Position numbers and translations under genes: made by a program
The notes under the pieces: generated by a model
The model's database searches: none
Told to the model about the DNA's origin: nothing
Seen by the model: only the letters and a program-made list of their open reading frames with translations
From: Cunninghamella blakesleeana
Lineage: Eukaryota > Mucoromycota > Mucoromycetes > Mucorales > Cunninghamellaceae
Assembly: GCA_017871115.1 (NCBI GenBank)
Contig: JAFCIZ010000004.1
Span: 1,092,501-1,156,500, forward strand
Direction: 5' to 3'
DNA: 64,000 bases
Shown: positions 36,762-48,637 of the stretch, piece by piece
Position numbering within the stretch: the stretch's first letter is position 1
How the letters are laid out: every line of letters starts with the position of its first letter

Positions 36762-38296
36762 CTTTATTAAGTAGATATATCTTTATATATATGATATATA
36801 TATACATAAAGGAATGATAAAACTTATCTTTTTTGAATTATTGTTATCATGTATTAGAAAGTACAAGTATATGATTTATCAAAAAAAGGACAGCATGTTT
36901 TGCCAAGTGGTATGTAATAATGATAGTGATATTAATAGTAATAGTTATAATTATATATAAATAAATAAAAAAGAGCCGCTATAATAATAACAATCCCGGG
37001 TAACTTATGAGCTTCATTTTTATGCATATACATATGTCATATGATGTGTATTTTATTTATATACTTATTTAATAGAATATCAAGAAGATGATGTCGCAAA
37101 AGGAAGACTTCGGTATTCAAAGTTAGGAAACCAATCTACTATTGCTAAGCAAAATGAAAATGATTCAAACGATGATGACGACGATGATGATAATTATAAA
37201 TCAATAAACACCACCACAACTACTACATCAAATATTAATAAAGAAAATATGGGATTAAATGTCATACCTGTCGTTGCAAAACAAAAAGCTTTGGAAGATC
37301 AAAAAGAGTTGGAAAGTATTCGTCAAGCAGAAGAAGCTGTAAGGAAAGCAATGGAAAGAAAACAAAAAATAGAGAGGGCTAGAATTGCTAGACAGAAAGC
37401 TTTAGCTGAAGCAGAAGGGCAGCAACAACAATCAAGTGGTACGATGAATAATGGTAACAATAAATAAAAAATATATTTGTATCTTTGTTTATGTATTCTG
37501 ATCATTCTAATTTATTTTATTTTTTTATATCTAGATAATAATCATAATGATAGTATGGAAATAAATAGAAAAGAAGATGTACCTCAATTATCACCTCAAC
37601 CATCATATCAATCGGTTAATAAAATAAATAAAGTAATTAATAATATAAATACATTCATATCGTCGTTTTTATTATTTATATTTATATTAATCACAACCTT
37701 ATTTTTTTTATCATGCCAATTAATTTAGGAGCATACCATCATTACAGATATGAATATCAAAGAGGTAATAAATGATCATCAAATTTTTATATAATATATA
37801 TATATATAAAAGATAAAGAAAGTATAAATAATGACATATTCTCATTTTCTTAATTTAGAAATCGGACAATACAATGACTGTACATCAGCCATCTACCCCA
37901 GTTCCTCAACAACAGCAACAGCATCAACAACATTATTATCAACAATATAATAATAATGATAAATATAAGCATCAAGATCAAAATATATCCTCTTCTTCTT
38001 TACCATCATCTATTACTCCATTACCCACTTCATTATCATCTCCTCCCCAACCAGCCGCTGCATATTATAATAAAGCCTCTTATCCTACTATAAACCACCA
38101 CCATCAACAACAAAGTTATTCTTATCAACATAATATAAATAATAATATTAATAATGTTAATAATGTTAATAATAATTATGATAATATGAATATGAATATA
38201 CCACCAAAAGTTCAAAATGAAGAATATCCATCATTCTTTCATCAAGATATGGATGATCATAAAAAGAAAAGTTCTTGTTGTTGTATCATCTCTTGA
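36659..38296 (+). CDS. Coiled-coil protein with C-terminal CaaX box (CIIS)
   Basis: Several short exons join in phase: MTTSTKGPAFEIRFCEGN (36659-36712), KVQVYDLSKKGQHVLPS, then YQEDDVAKGRLRYSKLGNQ and onwards from 37078. A charged helix, QKALEDQKELESIRQAEEAV followed by RKAMERKQKIERARIARQKA, suggests a coiled coil. The rest is Asn/Gln/Ser-rich. The protein ends KKKSSCCCIIS, where Cys-Ile-Ile-Ser fits a farnesylation CaaX box. The two preceding cysteines could be palmitoylated and the lysines would add membrane affinity. It is therefore probably a lipid-anchored peripheral membrane protein, with the anchor inferred from the tail alone. No family is recognised. Exon edges in the 37460-37870 part are approximate. 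Confidence 0.72.
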
Positions 38297-38780
38297 CCTT
38301 TTTTTTTTTTTTTTCAAAAAAAAAAATTATATCACTCTTAAATTAATCTATTATCCATTGTTAAACTATTTTGTAAAAGATACCTTTTCCTTTATTATTA
38401 TTTTATCTATAATTTAAATTCTATATATACTTCATAATAAATTTTTATTGTTTTAAAAAAATCGCCATTTAAGGTTATTTTGAAAGATGAAAGGCTGTCC
38501 AAAATTGATATTTTCAATTTATCTCTATATCCAATTAAAGTATTATCTGTAGATATAAATGAATTTTCATCTTTATAAGCTATTCTCTTAAAGATAAAAT
38601 AAAAGTAGTATTATCTTTATTTAATGCATTTTCATTTCTAGACTACTTTTTGAGTTACTTAAGGAATCGCTGTTTTAATTTACTTTATTTGGAATATCTT
38701 CTATGAACAATTCTATTTTTACTCTCTTTCATATTCTTTTCTTTTTTTTAAAATAAATAAATAAATATTTATTATTATCA
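38297..38780. other. Intergenic region with a possible decayed coding fragment
   Basis: Starts with a T16/A9 tract right after the stop codon. On the minus strand, 38620-38420 reads as a frame containing AYKDENSFISTDNTLIGYRD and KLKISILDSLSSFKITLNGD, which is less biased than the surrounding AT-rich DNA. It has no start codon or matching upstream exon, and no family is recognised. It may be a remnant. The upstream part of this gap holds the promoter of the methyltransferase gene. Confidence 0.3.
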
Positions 38781-39840
38781 ATGGCAACTTTTTCACAGCA
38801 TAATTTTGATAGTCAAAGTTACTTGTTACATCGTCCAGGATATAATCAAACAACTTATAAACAAATAATAGATGAACATAAAGGATCGTTTAACATTGCA
38901 GTTGACATAGGTAAAGCATTTCTTTTTTCTACTTTTTACTATTATTATTATTAAAAAGAATAATAAGACTAATGGTAATAATAATAACAGTAAAGCAAAA
39001 GAAGTGTTATTATTGTGATATTATTATTATTATTATTATTCACTATCTTATTACTACTACTGTTGTCATTGCTATTCTAACAATATAGGGTGTGGACCTG
39101 GAACTGTTGCCTTTGAATTATCTACTTCTTTTAAACAAGTTATTGGTGTTGACCCTTCACCCAATATGTTACAAGTAGCAACTAAGACTGCCAAAGAACG
39201 GGGCCTAACCAATCTTGTATTTAAACAAGGTTATGGTGAATCATTGCCTTTAGAAAATGATTCTGTAGACTTAATCACGGTTGCACAAGCATTACATTGG
39301 TTTGACCAAGAATCATTTATGAAAGAAGTAAAACGTGTATTAAAAAAGGATGGAACTTTAGTTTGTTTTGGTTATATGTTTGGTAAAGTATTGAATTTGG
39401 GGGAGAAATATCAAGATCTATTATCACAATTAGGAGATGTAGAATACGGTGGTGTGTTGGGTCCATTTTATGAAAAGAACCGACCCATTGCAACAGCTGG
39501 GTTTATTGCTTGGTTCCCTACTTTTCAACAACATTTTCACTCTGTTCTACACAGATCTTATCCGTTACCGTTAACCGATCAATCTCTTTTACAGCAACAG
39601 CCTTGGATGGATGATACATGGCTAACGGTAAGACAATTAATTGGATATATTAAAACATGGAGCTCTTACAAAAATTGGCTAGATGATTATCAAGCAAAGC
39701 AACTGGAAAAAGCTCAAGGCGAAGTCGATGTGTTTGATATGTTTTTAAAAGATAAACTACCAGATCATATCACTTTAGATTCTCAGTTACATATGCAATG
39801 GCCGCATTCAATTTTTATTGTATCTAACCCAAAAAATTGA
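38781..39840 (+). CDS. SAM-dependent methyltransferase, CRG1/TMT1 (trans-aconitate methyltransferase-like)
   Basis: Two exons (38781 to about 38910 and 39090-39840) give about 290 residues. The N-terminus MATFSQHNFDSQSYLLHRPG leads into Rossmann motif I split by the intron, VDI/GCGPGTVAFEL, followed by GVDPSPNMLQVA (motif II acidic residue), QGYGESLPLENDSVDLITVA (motif post II/III) and ALHWFD. This is the class I methyltransferase type of the yeast Crg1/Tmt1 group. These methylate small carboxylic acids such as trans-aconitate (Tmt1) or cantharidin (Crg1). The C-terminal Trp/Tyr-rich part (YIKTWSSYKNWLDDYQ) is also typical. Substrate cannot be told from sequence. Confidence 0.85.
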
Positions 39841-40307
39841 ATCTATATATCTATATTTTTTTTTTAAAAATAATAATAATCTAATAATGTAATGAGAGAT
39901 TTGGGTAAATATACAGCTTGCTTTATGTATAAATATTTGATGGTACCTATGTGTAATTTTATAAAAATAAATTGAATTGAAAATACTATTAATAATAATT
40001 AAGTAAAAGTTAGTATAGTTTTTTAAACTAACTTTTATATATGTTTGAGAATTTTTGTATTACATATCGAAATTAGTTATTATTTTATTTCATCTCATTA
40101 CTTTATTAAATGTGTACAGAAGTGTTCTTTATCAAGTAGTTTTTGAATGCCCAATCTAGTAAAACTTAGTGCTTGCCTACTTGGATATGTTTTTTTTTAT
40201 TGTTACCTAAAAAGTCTATTATCCATGGTTTATTAAAGATTTTTAGCATAATTTTACCAAAAAAAGGTCATACATGCAAGCTAATCAAAAAATGGCTTAT
40301 GGATATG

Positions 40308-40310
<3 letters not shown>

Positions 40311-40350
<40 letters not shown>
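40311..40350. repeat. T40 homopolymer
   Basis: About 40 consecutive T, 125 bases before the copia-like fragment. True length uncertain. Confidence 0.9.
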
Positions 40351-40351
<1 letters not shown>

Positions 40352-40410
40352 GTTTGTTTCCTTTTATTATTGAATATTTGTTTTTATTTTATTTTATACA
40401 TCTATACATC

Positions 40411-40443
<33 letters not shown>

Positions 40444-40481
40444 ATGTATGTATGAATGTATATATAATCAACTTCCAATAA

Positions 40482-40573
40482 CTTATAGCAAGCTCATTAA
40501 AGATGAAAGACTATATTATTTGAACATAAATTATATATATGACAAACAAACAGCTGATATATTAGTAAAATGA
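40482..40573 (+). pseudogene. Possible Ty1/copia polyprotein C-terminal remnant
   Basis: The frame reads SKLIKDERLYYLNINYI then YDKQTADILVK and a stop. In copia-type Pol the RNase H end commonly reads ...I.DE.I....I.Y.PT.EQ.ADILTK. The spacing of the Ile/Asp, the Tyr-Ile pair and the Thr-Ala-Asp-Ile-Leu-x-Lys end fits well. Only about 28 codons are visible and no upstream integrase or reverse transcriptase is recognisable, so this would be a small decayed fragment. Confidence 0.4.
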
Positions 40574-40756
40574 ACTAAATGATGATAATGTTATTCTTTT
40601 TTTATTTATTAATTATTGATTTGTTCATGGTATTTTTAAATAGATCATCCCACTTTTTATTTACATTAAACTGGTATCTATCTATTCATGATGACTCAGC
40701 ATTTATTTTTATTATATATTATTAATATTATTTTTTACATTCTATTCGTCTAAATG

Positions 40757-40768
<12 letters not shown>

Positions 40769-40804
<36 letters not shown>

Positions 40805-40815
40805 TGTATGTATGA
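40769..40815. repeat. TATG/ATGT microsatellite
   Basis: About ten tandem ATGT units following a TA run, ending 8 bases before the stop codon of the GPI-type protein on the other strand. Confidence 0.9.
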
Positions 40816-40822
40816 ATGGGTT

Positions 40823-41503
40823 CTATAAAAGATAAATGGAAATCAATACAAAGGGCATAATAGTAAACAATAAAGTTGGTGAATAACCAAATGATACGGC
40901 CATAGAGGGAACAGATGGAGTTTCAGTGGCCAAAGCTGTTTGACTTGCTGCCAGGGACGAACTAAGTACAAATGGTGATGATGGTGATGATGAAGCTGGC
41001 GGTATTAAAGGTTGAATGGATACACTAGTTTGATTTGAATTGAATGAATGAATAGCACCATAACAATAATGATTGTATTGATCAATACACAAAACGTTTT
41101 TATCATTACAAAGACATGATACAGTTGAATTAAAATCAGTATGGCATGGGTCTGGAATGGTTGGACAATTAGTATTATGTAACGATACAGAGCCCCAGCA
41201 ATACTGATTTGCATCATTTTTACATATAGTAAGAATATCGTTACAACGACATTGGATTTTTGCGTTATTGTTATTCATACTATTCAATTGACTACATATC
41301 TTTGGTGCTTGGCAGTTATTATTAGCTGGCAATGCTTCATATGGTAAGCCTGTATCACGTTTCCATATACCATTATTGTTGGCCCAAGCAGAAAATCTGG
41401 TTATACCAGTAGCAGTAGTAGTAACAGTTGTTGTAGCTTCGCCAGTCAAGATATAATTGGTAAATAATAAAAAACAAAATAGGAAAAAATTTAATAATTT
41501 CAT
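40823..41503 (-). CDS. Secreted Cys-repeat protein, probably GPI-anchored
   Basis: A single-exon frame of 226 residues. It begins MKLLNFFLFCFLLFTNYIL, a clear signal peptide with likely cleavage near TGEA. The mature part has two related Cys modules: QCRCNDILTICKNDANQYCW (residues about 85-104) and SCLCNDKNVLCIDQYNHYCY (about 130-149). Both have the pattern C-x-C-N-D-x4-C-x5-N-x-Y-C-[WY]-G. A Ser/Ala/Pro-rich stem follows and the end is hydrophobic (LLFTIMPFVLISIYLL), as expected for GPI attachment with an omega site among the Ser/Ala residues. It is probably a cell-wall or plasma-membrane surface protein. No catalytic residues are visible and no named family is recognised. Confidence 0.82.
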   Translation of the reverse strand: MKLLNFFLFCFLLFTNYILTGEATTTVTTTATGITRFSAWANNNGIWKRDTGLPYEALPANNNCQAPKICSQLNSMNNNNAKIQCRCNDILTICKNDANQYCWGSVSLHNTNCPTIPDPCHTDFNSTVSCLCNDKNVLCIDQYNHYCYGAIHSFNSNQTSVSIQPLIPPASSSPSSPFVLSSSLAASQTALATETPSVPSMAVSFGYSPTLLFTIMPFVLISIYLL

Positions 41504-42280
41504 ATTCGTATTTTGTTTAAAATATTAATTTTATCAATATTTTTTTTTTTAAAAAAAAACAAATGATTATTTTTAGGAAAAGAGAAAGAAAAAAGAAAAG
41601 AAAATGGAATGAACCAAATGGGGATAATTTTAAAAAAATTATAACTGAGTTATTCGGAGTAACTAACTTTTTTAAGGGTTTTCGAAGGATTTTATTGGAC
41701 ACTTGGGTCTTTTTTTTTTTTTTTGGTTATTGATTGTTCTATTAACATTTGTAGGTAATGTTGGATTTTTCAAACTCTTTTATTTTTTACTATTTGTATT
41801 CATCAAATAAGTAATATACACACACATATATATATACATATATACATATATAAAATGTAAGTTGTACTAAAATATAGTTTTATAAAAGTTTGTAATTTAT
41901 ATAATTAATATAAATATATTTATAAATTGTAATCATCAACCAAAAAAATAAATAAATAAATAAAGTGTGTGACTAAATCTGATTAAACTTTCTCTCACTT
42001 TATTTTATTTTTTTAAACTCATAGATTCTATTAGCTTGTGAAATTTAGAGTTTATTTTATAAACTTGGCGGCTACTACGGCCATTATTGCCTTTTATTGT
42101 AGTACAAAATATATAAACGTCTATTGATATCAATTGTTTCCTTTTTTTATATTACAATTTTTATTTTATTTTTTTTTTACTTCTCTTCCCTTTTCCTTTT
42201 TATTTTATTTTATTTTATTTTTTTATTTTCTTACTCTCCTTTCCTTCCTTTAGTTTTATAAATATATTTTTTAATACTGA
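41504..42280. promoter_or_regulatory. Divergent intergenic region
   Basis: Upstream of both the GPI-type protein (-) and the membrane protein (+). It has a T11A9 dyad at about 41541-41560, CA/TA tracts at 41818-41855 and T-rich and TTTTA-repeat stretches at 42160-42235. No coding sequence is supported. Confidence 0.45.
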
Positions 42281-44650
42281 ATGACCCATCTAAGGTAAAT
42301 ATATTAAATTATAGATTAATATAAAAAAGGTATACAGTTTTAAAAAAACAAAAATTGATCATAATTATTACTTTTTTAATTTGTAGTGATTTTTCATTCT
42401 TACGTAAATATCAACCTCGAAAAAATAAAGTTATTACATGGAATAAATAAATAAAAATACTTATCATCATCATCCTATATTAATATTATAATTTAAATAG
42501 AGCGTGTTGCGCAAGAAATATATCTCAGTGCCTTTCTATTATATCGTATATGGTGTGGAGATCGATTTCAATGTCTTCGTCCCTCGAAAATTTTTTCTGG
42601 TGAACTTAAAAGTATAGTTACAGTATTTATGTTCCTGCTGATGCTAACGCAGAGTTCCTGGGGTGAGTAGTCTAAATAGAAAAATAGAACCATAAAAAAA
42701 AATTTTTTTTTTTATTGTATATTATTAATAGTAATAAGATGCATTAATGATTAATTTTTTTTTTTTTTTTCATAATGTGACGAAAAAAAAAAAAAATTTT
42801 TTTTATATAGATATTTTAAGTACATATATTAAGTACAACGAAGGCTTTTATCTTTTACCTGATTTGAACGTTGTTAGCAAACCTTTTTTTATGTGGTCGA
42901 AAAAAAATCAAGATCCTATGGCTGTAAGTGTTCTTTTTAAATATATAGATATAAATAACATAAACTTGTATATTTTATATTAATTTTTTTTCCTTTGTTT
43001 TTAGGTTATGAATTATGTACAAGCGGTTACTTTTTCATTACAAGTTAGTATTCTTTTATTATTACAATGTTTTTGGAATTATATCTCAAATACTGTTGCA
43101 AAGCGTACTTTTATGAGTTCAAGAGAATTTAGTTTTTACATTATATGGTAATATATATATATATATATATATATATGCTAATAAAAATTTATTAATAGTA
43201 AAATTAAAAAAAAAAAAAAAATAGTGGATAATCCAGACTCAGTAATTTGTTTTTATTAACCCAACCTGCATTTTCATTTAAATTATTATTTTTAGGACTA
43301 TTTGTTCAGTTGCAATGTTTCCAATTCTTCAATGGAGATATCGGGATGATCATGATTATCAAGAAGTAGTACCTCAAATGGCTTATTCCTGTGAACGTAA
43401 ATAGATATATAAATATATCATATAATAATAAGATTTATTTTATTTATATAAAAGAGCAAAAAGTAAACTTTTCAATTTTTGTATTTTTTATTTTTTTAAA
43501 ATAGTCTTGGTAGTAACTGCTATTGGTTTCATGAACGAATTTCGTTTTAAAAAGCTCATCAAATCATCCTTAGCTGGCAAACGTAAAGATATTACTGACA
43601 AATTGACTTATTTTCGTGATATGAATTTGCTTTTAACCATTTCATTATTGGTGTTTGGTTCAAGTATGTTTATTTTATGTGCTGATGGTTTTACTGAAGC
43701 AAAAGTCATTAATAAAAATAAATTTGGTGCCGATCTTTTAATTTGTAACGTCAATATTAGTTGTATCTTCCTTTGGTTAGTTCTTGTAAGTATTTTTTTT
43801 TTTTCAACTATAAAAAAAGATGATATAATGTAAATAAATAAAAAAGTGTATGTATCAATATTAATATTGATATTGGTATTGCTTTTTTTTTTTTTATTCA
43901 TTTATTTGTTTATAGATTAATATTTTCCATCCTTCCAAACCAGCAATTGAACCAGCTACTCAAACAACAGGTATTAGTAGCAATCAAGGATTTTCAAATA
44001 ATACACCAGGAAAAAATGGTAATTCAGTTCCTCTTGCACCCTTATCATCGCCAACTAATGCTTATACCAATACCAATAAGAATAATGCCTATTTTATGAA
44101 ATCCATTGAAAGTGATAGCTACAATGAAACAAAGAATAATAATATAGGTAATATTGCTGGCATAAATAAGGATTCCGATTCCGGTTATGGATATTCTACT
44201 TCACCACCTAAAACGGTCTATCAACAACAACAGCAACAACGACAACAAAATCCAAGAGATCAAGTCATATCCATTACTGATCCTTATATGAAGGAGCCTG
44301 TTACCTTTTCAATGGTTAAACCAAGTACCATTTCCTATGCATCTGGTCTTGATTATTATGGTATCAATAAACAAACACCATCACCTATCCCATCTACTCC
44401 TTCACCTTATTACTCTAATGCACCTAATCATTCTATGCCATCCTCCTCTTCTCCACCACCTCCTTTACCATCTTCTCCACCACCTTTCGCACCTAGTGAA
44501 CAACAATATAGTCAGTATGATCCTAATTATGAGGCACCTTCATCTCCTCCTGTAAAATCCTCTTCTGCTGTTCGTCATGATGATAATTGGTTAAGAAAAC
44601 CTACTACAAGTCCAAGTAGAAATAACTCTGGACCATTACATTATAATTAA
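42281..44650 (+). CDS. Polytopic (about 7 TM) membrane protein with Pro/Ser/Gln-rich cytoplasmic tail
   Basis: Reconstructed from about eight exons: MTHLSDFSFL (42281-42294 plus a short second exon near 42391), QRVAQEIYLSAFLLYRIW (from 42501), DILSTYIKYNEGFYLL, then VMNYVQAVTFSLQVSILLLL, REFSFYIIWTICSVAMFPIL, LLVVTAIGFMNEFRFKKLIK, MNLLLTISLLVFGSSMFILC and ISCIFLWLVLINIF. Each of the hydrophobic stretches is helix-sized, giving six to seven membrane spans, followed by a tail of about 240 residues rich in Pro, Ser and Gln (SSPPPPLPSSPPPFAP). The short acidic loop with LLPDLNVV and FFMWSKKN lies between the first spans. The topology resembles a G-protein-coupled receptor with a long cytoplasmic tail, but no diagnostic motif is seen. 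The second mini-exon and the start codon are tentative. Confidence 0.68.
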
Positions 44651-44921
44651 AAAAAAATATTGATTATTTTTTTTATTTTAAAAAATATATATAAATATAT
44701 TTATATACATTATACTATTTATTCATATTTAATTATTTATTTTTATTTTTCTATACATATATATATATTTCTCATCTTAGTTTTTCCTATTATTTTTATT
44801 ATTACCATTTTGTTTTTATTTTAATAAATCAATAAATAAATAAAACGTTGTATCAATTATATTTTTTTTTTTTATTCTTTATTGAAAATGGGGGGGGGAA
44901 ATATAGAAAAATAGCAAACTA

Positions 44922-44955
<34 letters not shown>

Positions 44956-45140
44956 TATAAAATAAAAAAAAGAAAAAGAAAAAAAAAAAAAAAAGAAAAT
45001 TTATAAAAAGTATCAAATGAAATAATAAAGTGTACTAGATAGTAAAGATAAAAAAAGAGATGACATTAAGTAATAATAGTAAAATAGATAATAATAAAAT
45101 TAGTAAGGAATAGATGTAATGTGTAAAATAAATAAATAGA
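44651..45140. other. Convergent intergenic region
   Basis: 3' flanks of the membrane protein (+) and CDC12 (-). It has a G9 run at 44890, a TA microsatellite at 44921-44954 and A-rich DNA. No gene. Confidence 0.6.
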
Positions 45141-46905
45141 TTATCGTTTGATCGATCCACGACCTTGTTGATGATATTGATAAAGTTGTTCCAATTCTGT
45201 TTCTAAAGATTTAATTTGAGCATGTTGAGTTTCTAAATCCTTATTGAGACGATCACGTTCATTAATAAGCTATTTATTATTAAAAAGAAAAGTAGAATAT
45301 GAAAGAAAAGTTAATGATACACTAGTCTTATATAAAGCCTTTATATATATTATTATCTTTATAAATTACCTGTTGTTCCCATTGACGGAAGCGATTTTCT
45401 TCTTGTCTAACTTGTTCAGTAAATACTTTACGAAGAGCATCTTCCTTTTCACGATGTTTAGGATTTTCATATTTCTTAATTCTATATAAATTTAAAAAGA
45501 GAAGAGTCATAGGTTAGTATATATATATATAGGAATAGTCATGGCCATTTTTTTTTTTTTTTTTTTAAATAAATAAAATAAAAGATCTACTTACTTTGGT
45601 TCACCGAATTTACGGTTAGCCATTTCACGTTGACGATAATTTTCATAATGATTTTCTTCAGTAGTAGAAATCAAATCCAACATATGAGAACGGATTAATA
45701 AGTTGCGCAATTTTTTAAAATCACAATGTTGTTCATTTTCCACTTCGGCTACACCCCAAGAATAAGCACGACCTTTCACTTGACGACCATCAGGAGTTGT
45801 TACAACTTCAGTAGATCCAATGATGGAGAAAGGCATAGCATCTAAAATGGTTTGATTACGTTGAGTTACTTCTTCATCCTCACTTTCTAATGGAGAGGTG
45901 TAAATTTGAATGTTTTGTGCGCTAATCACATCTTTAATACGTTGTTTGAACAATGATAAATCTTTAGGTGTTAATGTATCGGCTTTTGCAATCACAGGAA
46001 TTAAATTCACTCTTGATCCAAGTCGCTTCATGATTTCAATATCTAAAGGTTTTAAGCTAATAATGGTAATAATAATAAACATAAAGAATAAAAGTATTTA
46101 ATTGATCTATTGATCGCTTTTGTCTCTCCTTCTCTCTCTCTCTTTTTTTTTTTTTTTTATTTCATTTGTTATGATTATAGCCATAAATATTACCCTTGGC
46201 CAGTTGGACGAATAAAGTATAAACAAGCATGAACACGCATATCAATGATACCTTTACGGCTAGGTTGTTGTTCTTGTCTCATATAACTTTCATGTTGATC
46301 GTCAATAAATTCAACAACTGGTAACCAACTATCATAATTATTTACATAATCCCCAAAACCGGGTGTATCGATAACATTAAGGTTCACTTTAAACATTTTT
46401 TCTTCCAATTCTAGTTGATAAAAAAATAAACAAAGCAAAAAGTTTAAATATGTTGTCAATAAATAAATAAAAAATCAAAAGATATAATTATTCTTATATA
46501 ATTATTACCTGCTTTTGTGATTTCAATTTCAACAGTTCTATCCGTTTGTTTTTCATGTCGTTTAGCAGGGTCTTTATAGTCTTTAATAGAGGTTGTAAAA
46601 AGAGTATTGATAAAAGTAGTTTTTCCAACACCCGATTCACCTAAAGAATGGTAATAAAGTGATTTATTAATATGTATATATATGTATGTATGTATATATG
46701 TACGTGTGTATGTATATTTTTGTGTATCTATTTATAATATTTATATATGGTTCTTATTTTATTGATATATTTAATATATAGATATATCCAACTTACCACA
46801 AACCATGATGGTGAAATTAGCACCTCTGTTGGTAACGATTTTATGTTTTTGATTAGGTAAATGAGATACTCCAATACCATCTGAAGATACAGTAATTGGT
46901 GCCAT
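45141..46905 (-). CDS. CDC12: Septin CDC12
   Basis: Five or more exons on the minus strand, ATG at 46905. The N-terminus MAPITVSSDGIGVSHLPNQK is followed by the GTPase motifs: G1 GESGVGKTTFINTLF (split by an intron after MVC), G3 NVIDTPGFGDYVNN and G4 IPVIAKADTLT. FIDDQHESYMRQEQQP and VHACLYFIRPTGQG are highly characteristic of the Cdc12 group. The septin unique element and YENYR are present. The C-terminus has KVFTEQVRQEENRFRQWEQQ and then a coiled coil (LINERDRLNKDLETQ) ending RGSIKR. Septins form hetero-octameric rods and filaments at septa, branch points and hyphal tips. Length (about 390 residues) and order are normal. Confidence 0.95.
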
Positions 46906-48637
46906 ACTTGATGATTAATAGGTGTATGTATGTGTGTGTTTTTTTATTTAATTTTTTTTTTTTGAAAAAAAAAAAAAAAAAAAGGATAGAAGGACAAAGA
47001 AGAAGAAGAAAAAAAAAAAAGGAAATGGAATAAATTTTTTTAAAAAAAAAAAGTAGGAGTTTGAAAAAAGTTAAATATTGATTGGTGAATACCATTTATG
47101 GAATACAGTGTAACCTTATTTTTATATCAACTTTATAAATTACTATGTATAAAGTATCCACATCTCTCTCTCTCTCTCTGTATATTTTTTTTTATACACG
47201 TAATAATAGAAACAAAAATAAATAAAGAAGAACATGCTTTTGGGTATACAATTTCCTTTTATGTAATACCAAGTATTAAAATAAATAACTTTTTTTTAAA
47301 AAAGAAAACGATATCTGGGTTTATAAAAGGTATCACCAATAAAATATAATATGGACTTCTTGTTTAAAATATTTTATATTTTCTCTTCTCTTTATATATA
47401 TAATATATGTATATGATAATTAAATATTACACAAAACTTATATATTTTATTAAATGATCCTATTACTACTACTTATTATTTTATGATATAACATAATATA
47501 ATATAAAATAATATTATATATATATATATGTTATATTTGTATTATTATCATTATATTAAATGTGATCTTATTATCTAAAACATACAAAATTTTATTATTA
47601 TTATGATAATAATAATAAAAAAAACATATGATTATAAAAAAAAATTATAGGAGTAGTGTCAAGTTTTGTTTCATTATAAAAAGGTAACCCTTTTAAACAC
47701 ACATTTTAAATTAAAACTCAAACAAAACGTTAGTTCCCAATTTTTTCTATAGTCATCTTTCTCTTTCCTTTTAAATGAGAAAGGGAGAGGGAAAGAAATT
47801 ATGAATTGGTCACCGCGGTTTATTTCTAATTTTCAATTCATGATTAATATAATAAAAATTGAAAACAAAAAAATGGTAATATATGCTTGTATGAATTTTA
47901 AAAAAAATAAAAATGCTGGTTCCTCTCATTAAAACAACTCTTGCTCCCAAAAAAGAAAAAAAATCGGGGAATAAAAAAATAAACTTATTTTAAAGATTGA
48001 TCTTGGTTATTCTTTATTTAACAGCTATTTTTTTTTTTAGCTTATGCTACTTGTGGTTTTTTTTTTAAAAAAAAAAAAAATTACATACTAAAAAAGAAAT
48101 AATAAAATCAAAATAATAAATAATGAAAAACTTTATTTCTTCTTATTTTATGGCCGATAGGAAAAAAAAAAAAAAAAACTCTCATATGTATGCTAATAAA
48201 TGAGCATATGGCATAAAAAATGACTGAATCTTTAAAAAAAAGAAAAAAAAAAAAAAGAGCAGAAACTTAAAAAAAGATGATTTATATAAATAAGGTTTTT
48301 TCAATTTTTTTGTTTTTTTGATATATTTATTTTGAATGGTGATATATAATAAATAATAAATAATAAATAATAAATAAATAAACAATAGTATAAAAATAAA
48401 ATAGCTTATAAAAGGATTGTTTGAAATAGGAAATATAAATATATACATATGATAATCCTTTTTTTTTGTATATAAAAAGGTAAAAATGGAGTTTTTTTGT
48501 TGGTTTTGTTTGTTTTTGAATTTTTTTATACTTTTATGTTTTCTCTCTCTTTCTACATATATAGAAAGGTAGGATAATAATAACAACAAAAAAAGATATA
48601 ATAATAAACATGATGATCTTGATGGTAATCAAGCTTT
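46906..48637. promoter_or_regulatory. Intergenic region upstream of CDC12
   Basis: A 1.7-kb gap between two minus-strand genes: the promoter of CDC12 at its left end and the 3' flank of the small protein at its right. T/A dyads occur near 46946-46982 and 48057-48079. A slightly more mixed-sequence patch lies at 47640-47880. No gene is recognised. The open frame at 48182-48589 is a translation of low-complexity AT. Confidence 0.5.

Larger units (their letters stand above)
39841..40822. other. Intergenic region with poly-T, microsatellites and a possible copia remnant
   Basis: Convergent gap of about 1 kb. It holds a 40-T homopolymer (40311-40350), TG/TATG microsatellites (40425-40455 and 40775-40815) and the short copia-like reading frame listed separately. 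Nothing else is supported. Confidence 0.6.

Noticed and set aside
40173..40373. 66-codon plus-strand frame ending in poly-Phe
   Set aside because: It runs into the T40 homopolymer and has no recognisable domain.
45910..46101. Plus-strand frame opposite CDC12
   Set aside because: It is antisense to the septin GTPase domain. The minus strand has the conserved motifs.
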